Positions 34,636 to 46,600 of a stretch of 64,000 nt of DNA are shown here, piece by piece. Each line of letters begins with the position of its first letter. The first letter of the stretch is position 1. Below the pieces are notes generated by a model that was given only the letters and a program-made list of their open reading frames with translations, was not told where the DNA came from and did no database searches. The position numbers were made by a program, and so were the translations under genes. Source of the DNA: Trema orientale. Lineage: Eukaryota > Streptophyta > Magnoliopsida > Rosales > Cannabaceae. The stretch lies in contig JXTC01000369.1 of NCBI GenBank assembly GCA_002914845.1, forward strand, positions 143,809 to 207,808, read 5' to 3'.

Positions 34636-37534
34636 AGAAATATCATTCTAAAACTACCTTTGAAGCCCTCAAAACCTATTTCCCTCTTCACGTCACTTTT
34701 TCGTCTTTTCTCTCTCTCTTTTTCACTCTTCCCGACACTTTCTCTCCATTTTTCCTCTCTTTCTCCTTTGTACCAGTAAGTTTCTTGCATTTTCTCTCAC
34801 TTTCTCCACCACTATTCCATAATCTCCAATTTTCAATCTCCACAAAAATCATCTTTCCAGAAGTATCATCTCTCCAAAATCACGAAAACAATCAAGCAAA
34901 AAATTATAAATACATAGAAAAAATACAATAGAATGTACATATCCAAAGATCTAGACAATTTTAGACGATTTCTCTTCCTTATTCATCAATATATTTGAGT
35001 AATACAAATCACGGAATAAAGTAATACTCAATACATATATATACATATATATATATATGTTTACGGCTTTTTAAATTTTTGGATTTTGATAAAGTTGGAA
35101 GTCTAAAGTGTTTTGTTTTTATAGTATACATGTCTACATTATATTTCTTCGGAAAGAAAATTTGATAACACATAATAATTTATAAATTGTTTGATTTTGA
35201 AGCCACATTATGCATGGAACACTTTCTGACTAATCCCGTCAAACTTGCCCCTCTCCTGGGACTACCACTCTGAAACTGTAAATATTTAACCAGTCACCAG
35301 TTTTCGAAAATCGGTAATTAGTAATCAAAAGTATTTATACCTGGTATATAACTGATAACTGGAAAACTATTTTGAAAATAGTATTTTTCGGAAAAAAAAA
35401 TAAAAAAATGATATTTTTATAATAAAAACCGTACGAAAATTAGGGAAAAGAAAAAACCTAACCTCCGTATTCTTGTAATTGTTTTTAGTTTTTATAGGTA
35501 AAAGTGTTAGAAACATCTTCAAATGTGTATATATACATATTATATATTTTGGAAAAAAAAATCGTAGAAACTCAAAATAATTTTTCAAATAAAAAAGAGA
35601 AATTTTGCCTTGCAGTTGCACCTCACCTTCCTAAATTTTAAATTGAGTAGGAGCGTGCCTCTTTTCACTTCATATACAAGAAAAAGACAAATCTGTCCTT
35701 CAGGCGAAACTGTAAATATAATTCGGTCGAGGACAGAGGTCCGTCCATGGATTGGAATAATACGAGGAACTTGCCAACGCAAAGACAAGCAAAAGGGTGG
35801 CTTGTAACTTTTGTTCATGCAAAAAATACGTTGTCTTATCTATACATTTAGTTTAAATTTTAAATCACCCCTTGCAATTGAAAAGTATCAGTCATTTGTA
35901 GCCATCTCCATAAATACTAAGGCCAAAATCAAAAAATATAAAACATTGTCATATACTTCAGCATTAATGCCAGACGGTCCACCCTCTTGTGGCATATGGG
36001 ATAATTAAGTGTGACAAGGATTGAATAACTAGCTGAGGAGGGAAACATGGTTTCAAACTTGTTATTTCAAAAATCCTAAAATTCTTTTCCTTCTCTTAAG
36101 TGGGAAGGAAAATCATCACTAGGGAATTTGGAGGATAACATTTTTCTAACTTTTTATAGAGTTTTACCAAATCCAAAACATGACAGAACAAGCTGCTATA
36201 CATTGTATTAGAGGTGTCCTTTTATGCTCAAAAGGTTTATTTGGCATTACATCGCTAATGTGTTTACTAAATCGTAAGGAGGATTAGAATGAATCAGGAT
36301 AACAAGAAAACAAGTTTAAAAGGAATCAGATTAAGTGCTTACTAGCTTTTTAAGATTCGGAAATATGAACAGAAAAGATCTCTATTCCTAATTTTATAGA
36401 GTCGATAAAAATAAAATGATAGAACGCGTTAAGTTCTGAAATCAAACGTACCTGTACACATTTTTCTTTTTGGCTTTTTACGGATATTTAAGAAATATAC
36501 ATATTTCCTCAATAGCAAAGGAAATTATAAATCTGGCAATTATATTCTTTTAATTCTATGAGCCGAAATATGCAAATGAATTCTTGTAAAGTGCAAGCAG
36601 AAATGGTATATATAAAGAAAGAGGATTTTTCACTATTATTATTGTCATTATTGGCAAGTAAACGTGCATTAAATTTGGTAATGTTGACCTTTCTTTTCTT
36701 TTGATAATCAGGTAGCATTAGCATATACACTGTTGACATTTTGCGCCATCTTAATTGGTACAAAAATATAAATAATAATAACTTAGGGAAATAAAAGGAC
36801 AGAAGTAGCAACCAAGTCATAATTTTTGAAAAAACAAATTAGCATTCAATGTCTTTTTTTATTTTTGCCTATTGTTTTGTCATATATAATAAATATGAAA
36901 CCATGGGCAAAAATAAATTCATTTTCGTAATTCTTTTATTTTCAAAAAAAATTAGAAAAAAGGACCATCTCAAACATGGGATTGGGCGGTATAAAGAGCG
37001 CGCCGACTCTTTGCCACACTGTATATAATCTTCCACTCTCTATAACAACCAAAACTCTCGCCATTGGTTCATTCCCGCCCGCACGAAACAGAAATAGGAA
37101 TTCTTTTTTTTCCGCTTCAAGTTCCAGAAATCAGGTATTCTTTTCACTTAATTTACGAAAAAGTCCCCGGATCTTTCTCTCTCTCCCTCTCTTCGATCGA
37201 TTTTCTTTTCTTTTCTTTTCCCGGAAAGTCTAATTTTGAGGGAGAAAGTTCGGTGATGGAGGAGGAGTCTTGAAGCTAATGATAGACAACTTTCTCTCTC
37301 TTTCTCTCTCGATTCCCGAGAAAGAGAGAGAAAGTGAAGGAAAATTGTGGAATCAAAATTGTTGTTGTTGTTGTTGTTATCTTCGTTTTTGGCTTATTTG
37401 CCAGTAATAACCAGAGCTTTTTCTCTGTTTCACGAGGAATTCACCTCGATTCGATAGAGAGAGAGAGAGAATTTTTCGAGATAGGAATCTAAATTTAAAT
37501 CATAATTACATTATTTATGGTTGTGATTACAGCC

Positions 37535-40500
37535 ATGGATGATGATGAAGAATTAGAGGAGTTCGTCAGAGAAGAGTCGTTCGTGTATGAAGAAATTGAT
37601 ATGGACTACGAGTTTGACGCGGCTCGATTCTACGATTTCACTCGGGCCGAGACGGATTCGGAGGCCGGAGAAGCCGAGCGCTGGTTCGAATCGGCGAGAG
37701 GTTATCCACCTTCTCGTAAGCATTTTCAACTGTGTCGTTTCGATCTTTATTTGTCGCTGATCATGATATTTTCCATTTCTGTTCTTTAATTTTATAGATT
37801 TTTCAACTACATAATCACAATTTTCTGAAGAGATTAATCCTTAATCCCCTTTTTTTTTTCATTTTTAATTTCGAATGAACGTTTAGCTTTCATTATGAGA
37901 TTGAATTGGCAAAAAGGCATACCTATGGGAGTTGAACACACGTCTGATAAGTCCAAAGACTTGAAGACGAATAATAGAGGTACAGGTTTAATTCTACATT
38001 TTTTTTTTTGGGTAATAATTGTTGCTGTAGTCAAGCGGAGCAATTGTTTAAGAGTAACACTAAGGACACTAATAACTTATCCTAATAACTTACACCACAT
38101 GAGTTGGCATTCATATCATTGGCTAAATTTGAATTGTGTGGTCCCACTCATAGATAAAATGGTAGTTTTATTGGATGTCACATCATTGGTGTAACTTTTT
38201 GGTGTCCCAATCATTATTCATTGTTTAATGGTTATCACTAATTATTCAAATGTGAAAATAATAAAATTTCCATATATTGTTGTATATATCTCAAGGGTAT
38301 AGTAATCACATAACCAAAGCAAATGCCAAGTGCCCAGTCAAGTCAAGTATATCAAGGAGTTCAACTCTAATGAAGCCAACAGCTAGTCATTTAGCAAAAC
38401 AAAATCAACTCCAACTTGTTCATTCCATCCGATCATTGAGGTGTTTTTTTTTTTTTTTTAAATAATTCGGTGGTTAATTTTCATATTAATTTGGAATTTT
38501 ATTTTATAATTACTGGTTTGTATTTGGATTATGTGGCTTCCTCTGTTTCTCATTTAATATGTGATTGTTTATAATCTAGGCTTCAGAAGAAATTAGGCAA
38601 CGTTATTGATGACAAAAGTTCACAGCATTCTTCAGTTACTACTGACGAGCTAGCTACTAAAAGACAAAAGTTGGAAGCTGGTTTTTTAAGCAAGGTGCAC
38701 TGAAATTTATGGCATTTTTAATCAGTTTAAAGCAGTCACTGTTTTACAAGTCATCAATAACTTTGGATGTGATTTCATCCTGAATTTGGTTATATATCTA
38801 TAGTTATATATCATATATTCCTGGATGTGCCTTATACATAATTATGGGAAAGATTGATGTTTGAAAATACTCGTTTTTCGTATTAAAGACTTATATCAAA
38901 TGTAGCATGATTTTAATCTTGTCTTAGTTCAATTTTGAACCACATTATTTAAAGTTGTGTTGTCGAAAATACTATTTAAATTTGTGCTATCAAAAATTAT
39001 GTCACATTATTATTAGTTCATGGAAAAAATAGTATCCCTAGCACATTAGTTTTTATGATAAAAATAGAATAAAAGTTGTCCTAGATGTTACTTTTTGTTA
39101 GATGAGTACTTTTCATTTTTAAAAGTATATAATATGCGATTATGATTTTGCCACTGCAGGTTGCGCAACTAAAGCATCATTTTCTTTTGTTACACAAGGT
39201 ACCCAAAAAGGTATTTTAGAGTCCACAATTTACAAATAGTTTTGTTAACAATATTTGAACCAACGTTTTTCCAGTCATAGATCGATTGTTTTCATTTCAT
39301 TTTGGTTTGAACATAGAATTCGTCTCTATAGCTTTTAAAGTCAATTATATTTATTTTACATTGTAACTTGTATTGCCACCCAGTTACCGCATGATGGTAT
39401 CTCAACAAACGCCAAGCCTAAACGTGTTACTATTCCTAGAGAACCTGATCTCGCAACATCACATAGAGCAGAACGACGTAGGTAGATTCACTCCTTGCTT
39501 ATGTCATAAATATTTTCACTCAATTTTTGCGTTGGATATACTAAACTCAGCCTGATGATATGCTGGATTATGTAATGCGTTTTAATTTCAGGAATAGGAT
39601 CAATGCAGAATTAGGCGAACCAATAAAATCAAATGCCCATGCCTTCAAGGCTCGTCCATTGAACACAAAAGTTTGTACTGACGAATTTAGTATCATATAT
39701 ATTTATGTCTATATACGTGTTTTGTTTGAAAAGGAAAAAAGATTATCTATGCCTTAAAAATTTAAGAAATTGAGTGAGGACTATTTCTAAATAGGCTCTC
39801 TTTGGGCTAGCAGATTCTCAAGGCTCCTTTGACCCTTCTTAGGAAGAGTGAACCGCATCTACCGGAGTTTCAAGTAGTTAACGATTTTTCTTTTCATGAA
39901 TGCTTTCTTTTAATGCAAAAGAACTAAAGAATTAAGTGACTTTGGTAATAACATGTATGCTTTGTTGAATATTTTTTTCTACTGTTTTTTCTTTATTTAA
40001 TTTCAGTTATTTCGCCTAAAAACATCCGAGAGGGCTATGCAAAACACGATGGATAGTGTACTTCCTTAGACTTGTGTCTTTTAAATTTACTTCTAGGCTA
40101 ACAATACCACTATTGCAGGAGACAGATATTTCTTATCATAGCTCACAAGGCGCAGAGGAGAAAAGGTCATTTCTATGTTACAGTTAAAGTTGTGGACATA
40201 GATATAATTCTCTTTATTTTACTTGGGGTTTATATCACATGCGGTGTCCCATTTTTTTCCCAATTATTAATCTGGTCCCAATCTCTTCTTTTCTTTTTTT
40301 CTTTTTTTTTTTTATAGTTTTTAGATCATCAATATTTCACATACATATCACCTTAGTCCCTTTTTAACTTTTTGGTCAAATTCAGCTGTTATCTAATAAT
40401 TTTAGTATCACTTAGGTTCTCAACTTTTATACAATGTATCACTTAGGTCCCTATTCTTAATTTTGTAGCTTTTGACTCCTTAAAATTTTATTTTTGTAAC

Positions 40501-41802
40501 ATTTAGGTCCTTTTGAGTTAATTTTGAGTTAAAATCTAACTCTAATCAAATTGTAATAAATAAATTAATGAAAACTACTTGCAGAATGTTCAACACTAAT
40601 AAGGTATTTTTTTGAAAAAGATAAGCTAAACAACTATATTATTTTTAGTTAGTTCTTACTACTAACAATATTATACGATTTAATTTTAAATTCTTACTAA
40701 TGGAGGTAAAGTTTATTTTCTCCAATTCTATAAACTCATCAATCTTTTTTTTTTTTTAGTTAAAACTTATAAGTAATAAAAAAGGTTTAAAAACTTCTTA
40801 AATAATAAATAGATATTAAATTATAGAAAATCTTCAGATTTAATAATAATAATAGTAAATAACACAAATATTAGTATTTATGAATAAATACCAATCAAGT
40901 ACATACACGAATATAGCAAGAGAAAAAAATTTACTATTTAATGATGATTTCTTGTTAATGGTCGTGAAATTCATTTTTTGCAATTTTATGAACTCACAAT
41001 TGTTTAAAAATTGTCTAAAAGTCTCTCAACTGAAAAATGGACATTGATTTATACAAAAAATATGAGTTTTGATATGTGTAATTTTAGTATATATTTTAAT
41101 AGATATTTAACTAAGTCATTTTGGTGTTTCTTTTGAATTTAGCAATTTTTATTACTTTATTTAGTGCAACTTTATTAGAGTTTGATTTTAACTTAAAAAA
41201 AGAAAGTCTGTGATGTCAAAAGCTACAAAATAAAAAATAGGGACCTAAGTGATATATTGTGTAAAGGTTAAGTATCCAAGTGATACTAAAACTATTAAAT
41301 AATAGCTGAATTGGAAAAATTAAAAAATGACTAAAGTGATACGAATGTGAAAGGTTGGGATCAAAAAACTACCAAAAAAAAAGCTGGGTACCTAATTAAT
41401 ACTTGGAGGAAAAGTTGAGGACTGCATGTGATATAAACCCTTTTAATTATATACTCTACTTTTGTTTTCCTTTTCAAATAAGTTACTTATTGCCATGAAA
41501 AATAACATTTACAAACAACATGGATTAACACAACTATCATTTTCAAGCCTCCCAAAAAAAAAAAAAAATTGAATTTTCATTCATGCCAGAGTAATCTTTT
41601 CTTGACATCAGTACTCTTTTTCTTTTATTCCCCTCCCAAGATCGAACTCTGTCAAAGGCTCGAGGCAAGATAAACGCGAAACAATCTTTAACTTCGAAGA
41701 TTGCTCTCCTAAAGAAAAGGTTTTGTTCTTTTTTTTTGTGGTTAGCTCATCACATGCTTTCTTTGTGAAGTTTAGTGCCACTAGTGATAAATCTTCTTCT
41801 AA

Positions 41803-41839
<37 letters not shown>

Positions 41840-42674
41840 CTAATCCAATGCAGACCCTTGCACATAATGGAAAATTTTGTATCTATCGGAATATTAAACA
41901 GGTAACAACGAAATTTTCGAGCGTACAATTTTGGTTTGCTGTTACTGTACTTCTCTTCTTTGATTAATTCTGTCTGCTTTATATCCTTCTTTTTCCTTTT
42001 ATTTTAGAGATTCAATTTTTCAACTGGTAAGAGGTTTCAAGATGAGCCGCCGATACATTTATTTAGTAAGGTATGTTATAAATAATACAAATATAGACAG
42101 AGATATATAAGATTGAACTCAGGCAAGTAACAAAAAATATGTCACCACATTCATCCTCACATTTATTGTTTGGCAGCTCTGCCTTGCATCCGAAGACCAA
42201 CAGAATACAAGACCTCGCTCAGAAAGTCCTCTGCCTATAAAGGTTAGCTTCTTCAAAATTTTTAATTTTTTCAAAATTTGAAACTCTTATTTTGGCTGTG
42301 TAAATTAATCCTTTGCTAATAATTCATGACTGCTTCGATAATATGAGTCAGGCCACGAGACAGAAAACACCGTGCTCTTTGAATAGAGAGAACAAGGTAT
42401 AGACGCAAATTACAGCGACAGGCATCCAATAGATTTCAGAACAATTCATGCATTCATAGTCTTATACGTTTAAGTTGTAGGTGATCAATGTAGTCAAAGA
42501 AAGATCGCAGAGGTTAGGTGGAATGGATTTTGTGGACTGTGGACGCCATCGGAGGATCCATGACTTGCGACTATATATTAACAGGTAAGCACTAAGATCC
42601 AAAAACTGTGAAAGGAATTTACTTATATAACTAAACTCTTATGAATTTACTTATATAACTAAACTCTTATGTGC

Positions 42675-42708
<34 letters not shown>

Positions 42709-43033
42709 AAAGCTTAGTTTTCAATACGGAAGACAAAGGATAAAATAAAATTAAAACTAAATATAAGTTTCTTTATATACTTCATGTAAGTTTTACAATA
42801 ATATCAGTTTTCTTTCGCTGGTAAAAAGAAAATTGTGCCTTGGAGTTTGCCGAAAAATGTGAACATATGATATTTGCCTTCCGTGTTTTCCCGCACCCTT
42901 TCGGAGCATTTTTTGTTGGGAGTTCTCCATAATTTTAATCTTGGCTAATTTTTGCGACAAATAGTGGAAGTGAAACTTCTTTTAAAAATATTTATTTTTA
43001 ATTCAATGCCACAGGAGCCAGGACATATGCTGA
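37535..43033 (+). CDS. TPX2-like protein (TPXL2/TPXL3 type), 17 exons
   Basis: Exons: 37535-37715, 37887-37979, 38296-38440, 38580-38694, 39160-39210, 39384-39481, 39592-39670, 39814-39873, 40007-40057, 40119-40165, 41641-41719, 41854-41901, 42008-42070, 42177-42242, 42352-42396, 42481-42584 and 43015-43033. The total is 1344 bases and 447 residues. An in-frame ATG at 37517 would add six residues. The acidic N-terminus ends in DMDYEFDAARFYDFTR, resembling the Aurora-kinase-binding region of plant TPX2. RSSTLMKPTASHLAKQN follows. At about 247-290 comes the TPX2/importin block KARPLNTKILKAP, then LRKSEPHLPEFQ and LKTSERAMQNT. Later blocks are FNFSTGKRFQDEPP and a basic C-terminus. The canonical C-terminal TPX2/kinesin-binding domain is missing, as in TPXL2/3. 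A role in activating Aurora kinase and in spindle assembly is inferred from the family. Confidence 0.9.
38064..38208. repeat. Small MITE-like insertion in TPXL intron 2
   Basis: The ends are weak inverted repeats: GGACACTAATAACTTA on the left and the reverse complement of GGGACACCAAAAAGTTACAC on the right. ACACCACATGAG inside is shared with 62886-63021. There is no coding capacity. Confidence 0.4.
40226..41440. mobile_element. Mutator-like foldback element in TPXL intron 10
   Basis: 1215 bp. The ends are inverted repeats: GGGTTTATATCACATGC on the left is the exact reverse complement of the right end, and similarity continues inward for over 200 bp (TATCACTTAGGTCCCTATT on the left pairs with AATAGGGACCTAAGTGATA on the right). 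Flanking 9-mers are TTTTACTTG and TTTTAATTA (7 of 9 match), consistent with a decayed 9-bp target duplication. It makes up most of the 1475-bp intron between exons 10 and 11. No transposase was found. Confidence 0.75.
42615..42670. repeat. 28-bp tandem duplication in TPXL intron 16
   Basis: Two identical copies of a 28-bp unit beginning GAATTTACTTATATAACTAA, followed by a TA microsatellite. It is intronic and probably a recent slippage or duplication event. Confidence 0.85.
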
Positions 43034-43631
43034 GATCTCGGGTGTAAAGTCGTCATTTGCACTGGTTACTTGATTTAGTTTAGTCTCTTGCTATATAGAT
43101 TGTTCCACAGGCTTTTGAGATGAGATTTTGGAACATTGTTACACATTGTATAAACCACATTCTCCTCAAGTCAGTTCTCTTCATTTGGCCCCCAAGTAAA
43201 CACGAAAATACTTTGATGCCTTTTTTCTTTTCCAAGTTCCATAAACAATGTCTCCAACGAGAACGGTCATTATACCACAAAGCTTGAATTTAGACCTTGA
43301 ATTTAGACCTAGATAAAGTATAAACATATTCCATTATACATATAATTGGTTCTCGTTGGTATAACTTCAGATTCCGGAAACGCTACTACAAAATGGTTAA
43401 TCAACTATGTAAAAGGTTCTAATCTTTCCTAGCACTACTAATCCCATTCTAGAATTATGATTCAAAAACCAATCATATGCCACAGATTGATCATCTAGGG
43501 AGAGAAAGTCTAACCCCATTTAAACAAAAGTTTCTCATAACTTACCCTAGTTCTTTCATCAACCTTTCTTTCATAAACCTATTACCTGTACTGTCCTAAA
43601 ATTACCTTAAAAGTAGAAAGTGCAAAGAAAA
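43034..43631. other. Convergent 3' region between TPXL and ERL1
   Basis: About 600 bp holding the 3' UTRs of both convergent genes. No further gene or repeat seen. Confidence 0.6.
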
Positions 43632-46600
43632 TCAAAGAGTGTTTTTCGATATAACTTCACCGAATCTAACAAACCACTGAGCATCAGATGAATTATTCTC
43701 CTGCTGCTGCTGAGCATGTGGCTGCTTCACTTTTGGTTGTTGTTCCTTGTCAATCACAAATTTGGCATAGTCAATGGTCTTTGGAAGAGTAGAACAAGGT
43801 TTAGTGGCAGGCGCTGGGAGGAGGGTAACCAAGACCCTTGCAACCTCATGCATAGTCGGTCTTTCACTTGGGTTCCGCTTTGTACATAGAAGGGCTAGTT
43901 GGAAGGTCTTCCTCACATGTGCCAAGTCCATGCAGGTAACAGACACCTCTGGATCAACAGCTTCCATTACCGTGTTATTATCTGCCTTGGACAATATCTG
44001 ATACAAAACGATCATAGTAAGTTCATAGTTAAATAACTATAGAAGTCCAAACTAGATTTTTTTCAAAAACTAAAACTAAGAATGCAAATGCATTACTATT
44101 ACGAAGAAGAAACTTAGGTTATGGGGGATCCTACCAGTTGATGCAAGTTGGACTCATTATCCACAGCTTTCTTCCCTGTTAGTAGCTCCAGAAGCACTAT
44201 CCCAAAGCTATATACGTCAGACTTTTCATTGAGCCGAGAAGTTCGGGCATATTCTGGATCAATATAACCAATGGTCCCAAGAACATAAGTTGAAGCATGA
44301 CTTTTGGCAGTTGGAATGCATTTGGCAATGCCAAAATCAGAGAGGTGAGCCACAAAATTTTCATCAAGCAAGATATTTGAGGACTTAACATCTCTGTGAA
44401 TAATACGGGGGTTACAATCATGGTGAAGGTAAGACAATCCCTGGGCAGCACCAACAGCTATCCTCAAGCGTGTTTCCCAGTCAAGTTTTACCTTCTTTGA
44501 TGGTCCTGTCAACCAAAAGCATTGAGCAATATTAACCTCAAAACTATAATTATGACACTACAGGTTGAGATACCTTTGCACAGCAACTTTTTCAAACCTA
44601 GAAGTAACTTATTTACATCATGCAGTTACCTTGTAACATTATGCAATAAATACAAGAATGGAAGACATAATGCGATTTACAAGTTCATACATTATGCAAT
44701 AAATACAAGAATGGAAGACATAATGCGATTTCCAAATTCATACATTATGCAATAAATATAAGAATGGAAGACATAATGCGATTTACAAGTTCATATTGAA
44801 CAACACTAAAATTGGCAAATGACAAACTCAGAATAGCCGTTACAAGTAAGCTAACTAACCATGAAGTAAATCCCAGAGAGATCCATTCTCCATGTAGTCA
44901 TAAAAGAGCAGGTTCCCGAACGGAGATATAGAATACCCATGGAGACTGACAAGGTTTCGATGTCGGATGCTGCCTACAGTCTCTAGTTCAGTCTCAAACT
45001 CTAGCAAGTTCTGGGGATGACGATTGTAGAGTCGCTTAATTGCAATTGGTCGGGAATTCTTTACAACACACTTGTACACCGTGCTGGACGCACCATAACC
45101 AATGATATACTTCTCATTCAAATTCTCAGTTATTCTCATTATATCATCAAATGTGTGAATAGCCATGTCCATGTGAAGAATAACTAATTTGGAAGAACCT
45201 GAAGAAGCAACACAACAGTAAGATGTGGTAATTTATAATACAGTGTCCTGAGGAAAACCGAGAAAAAGACAGATAACAAGCCAGATAACGTACCTTGACC
45301 AGTCTTGCCAGATCCTGTCATTAATTCATTCGGTTGGTTGGATTTGTATATTGCAACTATTACCAAGGATAGCAATGTGATGAAGCCCAGTGTCATACAT
45401 ACAACTGCAGCTCTGGAGAATACTTCTGGATTATATAAGAACAATAACTAGTTATTGACAACCCCGGAAGACCAGAGCAGCTATAATAGTCAACCAGATC
45501 CAAATATATACATATCCATAATCATACCTTTAGGTTTTGGCACATGAGGTCTGCATATTGACCCCAACCAGTTTCCACACAACAACGGATTTCCAATGAA
45601 GCTGTCACACAAGTACTGAATACAATTAAATATTTCATATGAATACAGTACTAAAAGTTAGAATGAGATAAGTCGGAGCAATTATTTAGCGTATTTCATT
45701 ATGCATACCTATTGGGTGACAAATTAGAAAAGTTCCCCCTAGGAGGTACAACTCCAGAGAGGTTGTTGTAAGAGACATTCCTTGGATTTACATACAGAAA
45801 ACAGGATTAATAAAAATTAAAAAGTCTCTAACAGAGGCACATAAGAGCAGGGAAGAAATTCAAGGAAAAAGTTTACAAGATGGCAAGACTAAGACAATTG
45901 GCAAGCTGATCTGGTATCTCCCCATGCAAGTTGTTGTTGTTAAGAATCCTGCTCATTAAATTCCAGTCAGGCTTACAATTGACATTATGTCATAAAATCC
46001 TACTGTAGAAAACAAAAGCGAAAAGTGAACTTACAGAGAGACTATGTTCTGCAACTGTCCCAACTCCACAGGGATGCCACCAGAGAGATTGTTGAAAGAC
46101 ATATCACTAGAAATAGAGAGAAACATTAGTCCAAGAATACAGGAATATATTGCTGCACAAGATTCAGCCACAGAAAAAGTAGCGCAAAATCTCTAGTAAG
46201 AAATTACATGGTCTGTATACTTCTGAGGTTCCCAAACTCTGATGGCAATTGACCATCAAGATGATTGCTACTCAAATTCCTGCAAGCCATTATTGCCATA
46301 AAAGATCTGCCTGTGATGCAAGATAATTTACCAGATATAGACCATCTAGTAGGCAGACTTACAAGGTGAGAAGGTGCTCTAAATTACCAACAGATCCTGG
46401 AACAGGCCCTGAGAAACTATTGCTGGACAGATCCCTAAAATATAACGAAAATCAATTACTCTCTGCAGTCCAAATAAATACCTTAAAGTAAAACACATTA
46501 TACAACATACAGTGTATCAAGATTGACAATGTGGCCCAGCTCCATGGGTATCTTTCCTTTAAAACAGTTCGCAGATAGATTCCTGAAAGTCCAATCAATT

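Larger units (their letters stand above)
33312..36960. other. Gene-free region upstream of the ATS3-type gene
   Basis: Contains the ATS3 promoter (a TATATATATG run at about 33321), two foldback repeats at about 34030-34630, and AT-rich DNA. A pyrimidine-rich stretch at 34690-34810 resembles a leader, but no coding region follows it. Open frames such as 35610-35807 show no protein similarity I can recognise. Confidence 0.5.

Noticed and set aside
35585..35818. Open frames on both strands near 35.6-35.8 kb
   Set aside because: There is no recognisable domain, no splice context and AT-rich surroundings; chance is enough to explain them.
41608..41928. Open frames over TPXL exons 11-12 and the TA repeat
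   Set aside because: They run through intron sequence and a microsatellite; the spliced TPXL frame explains the exonic parts.
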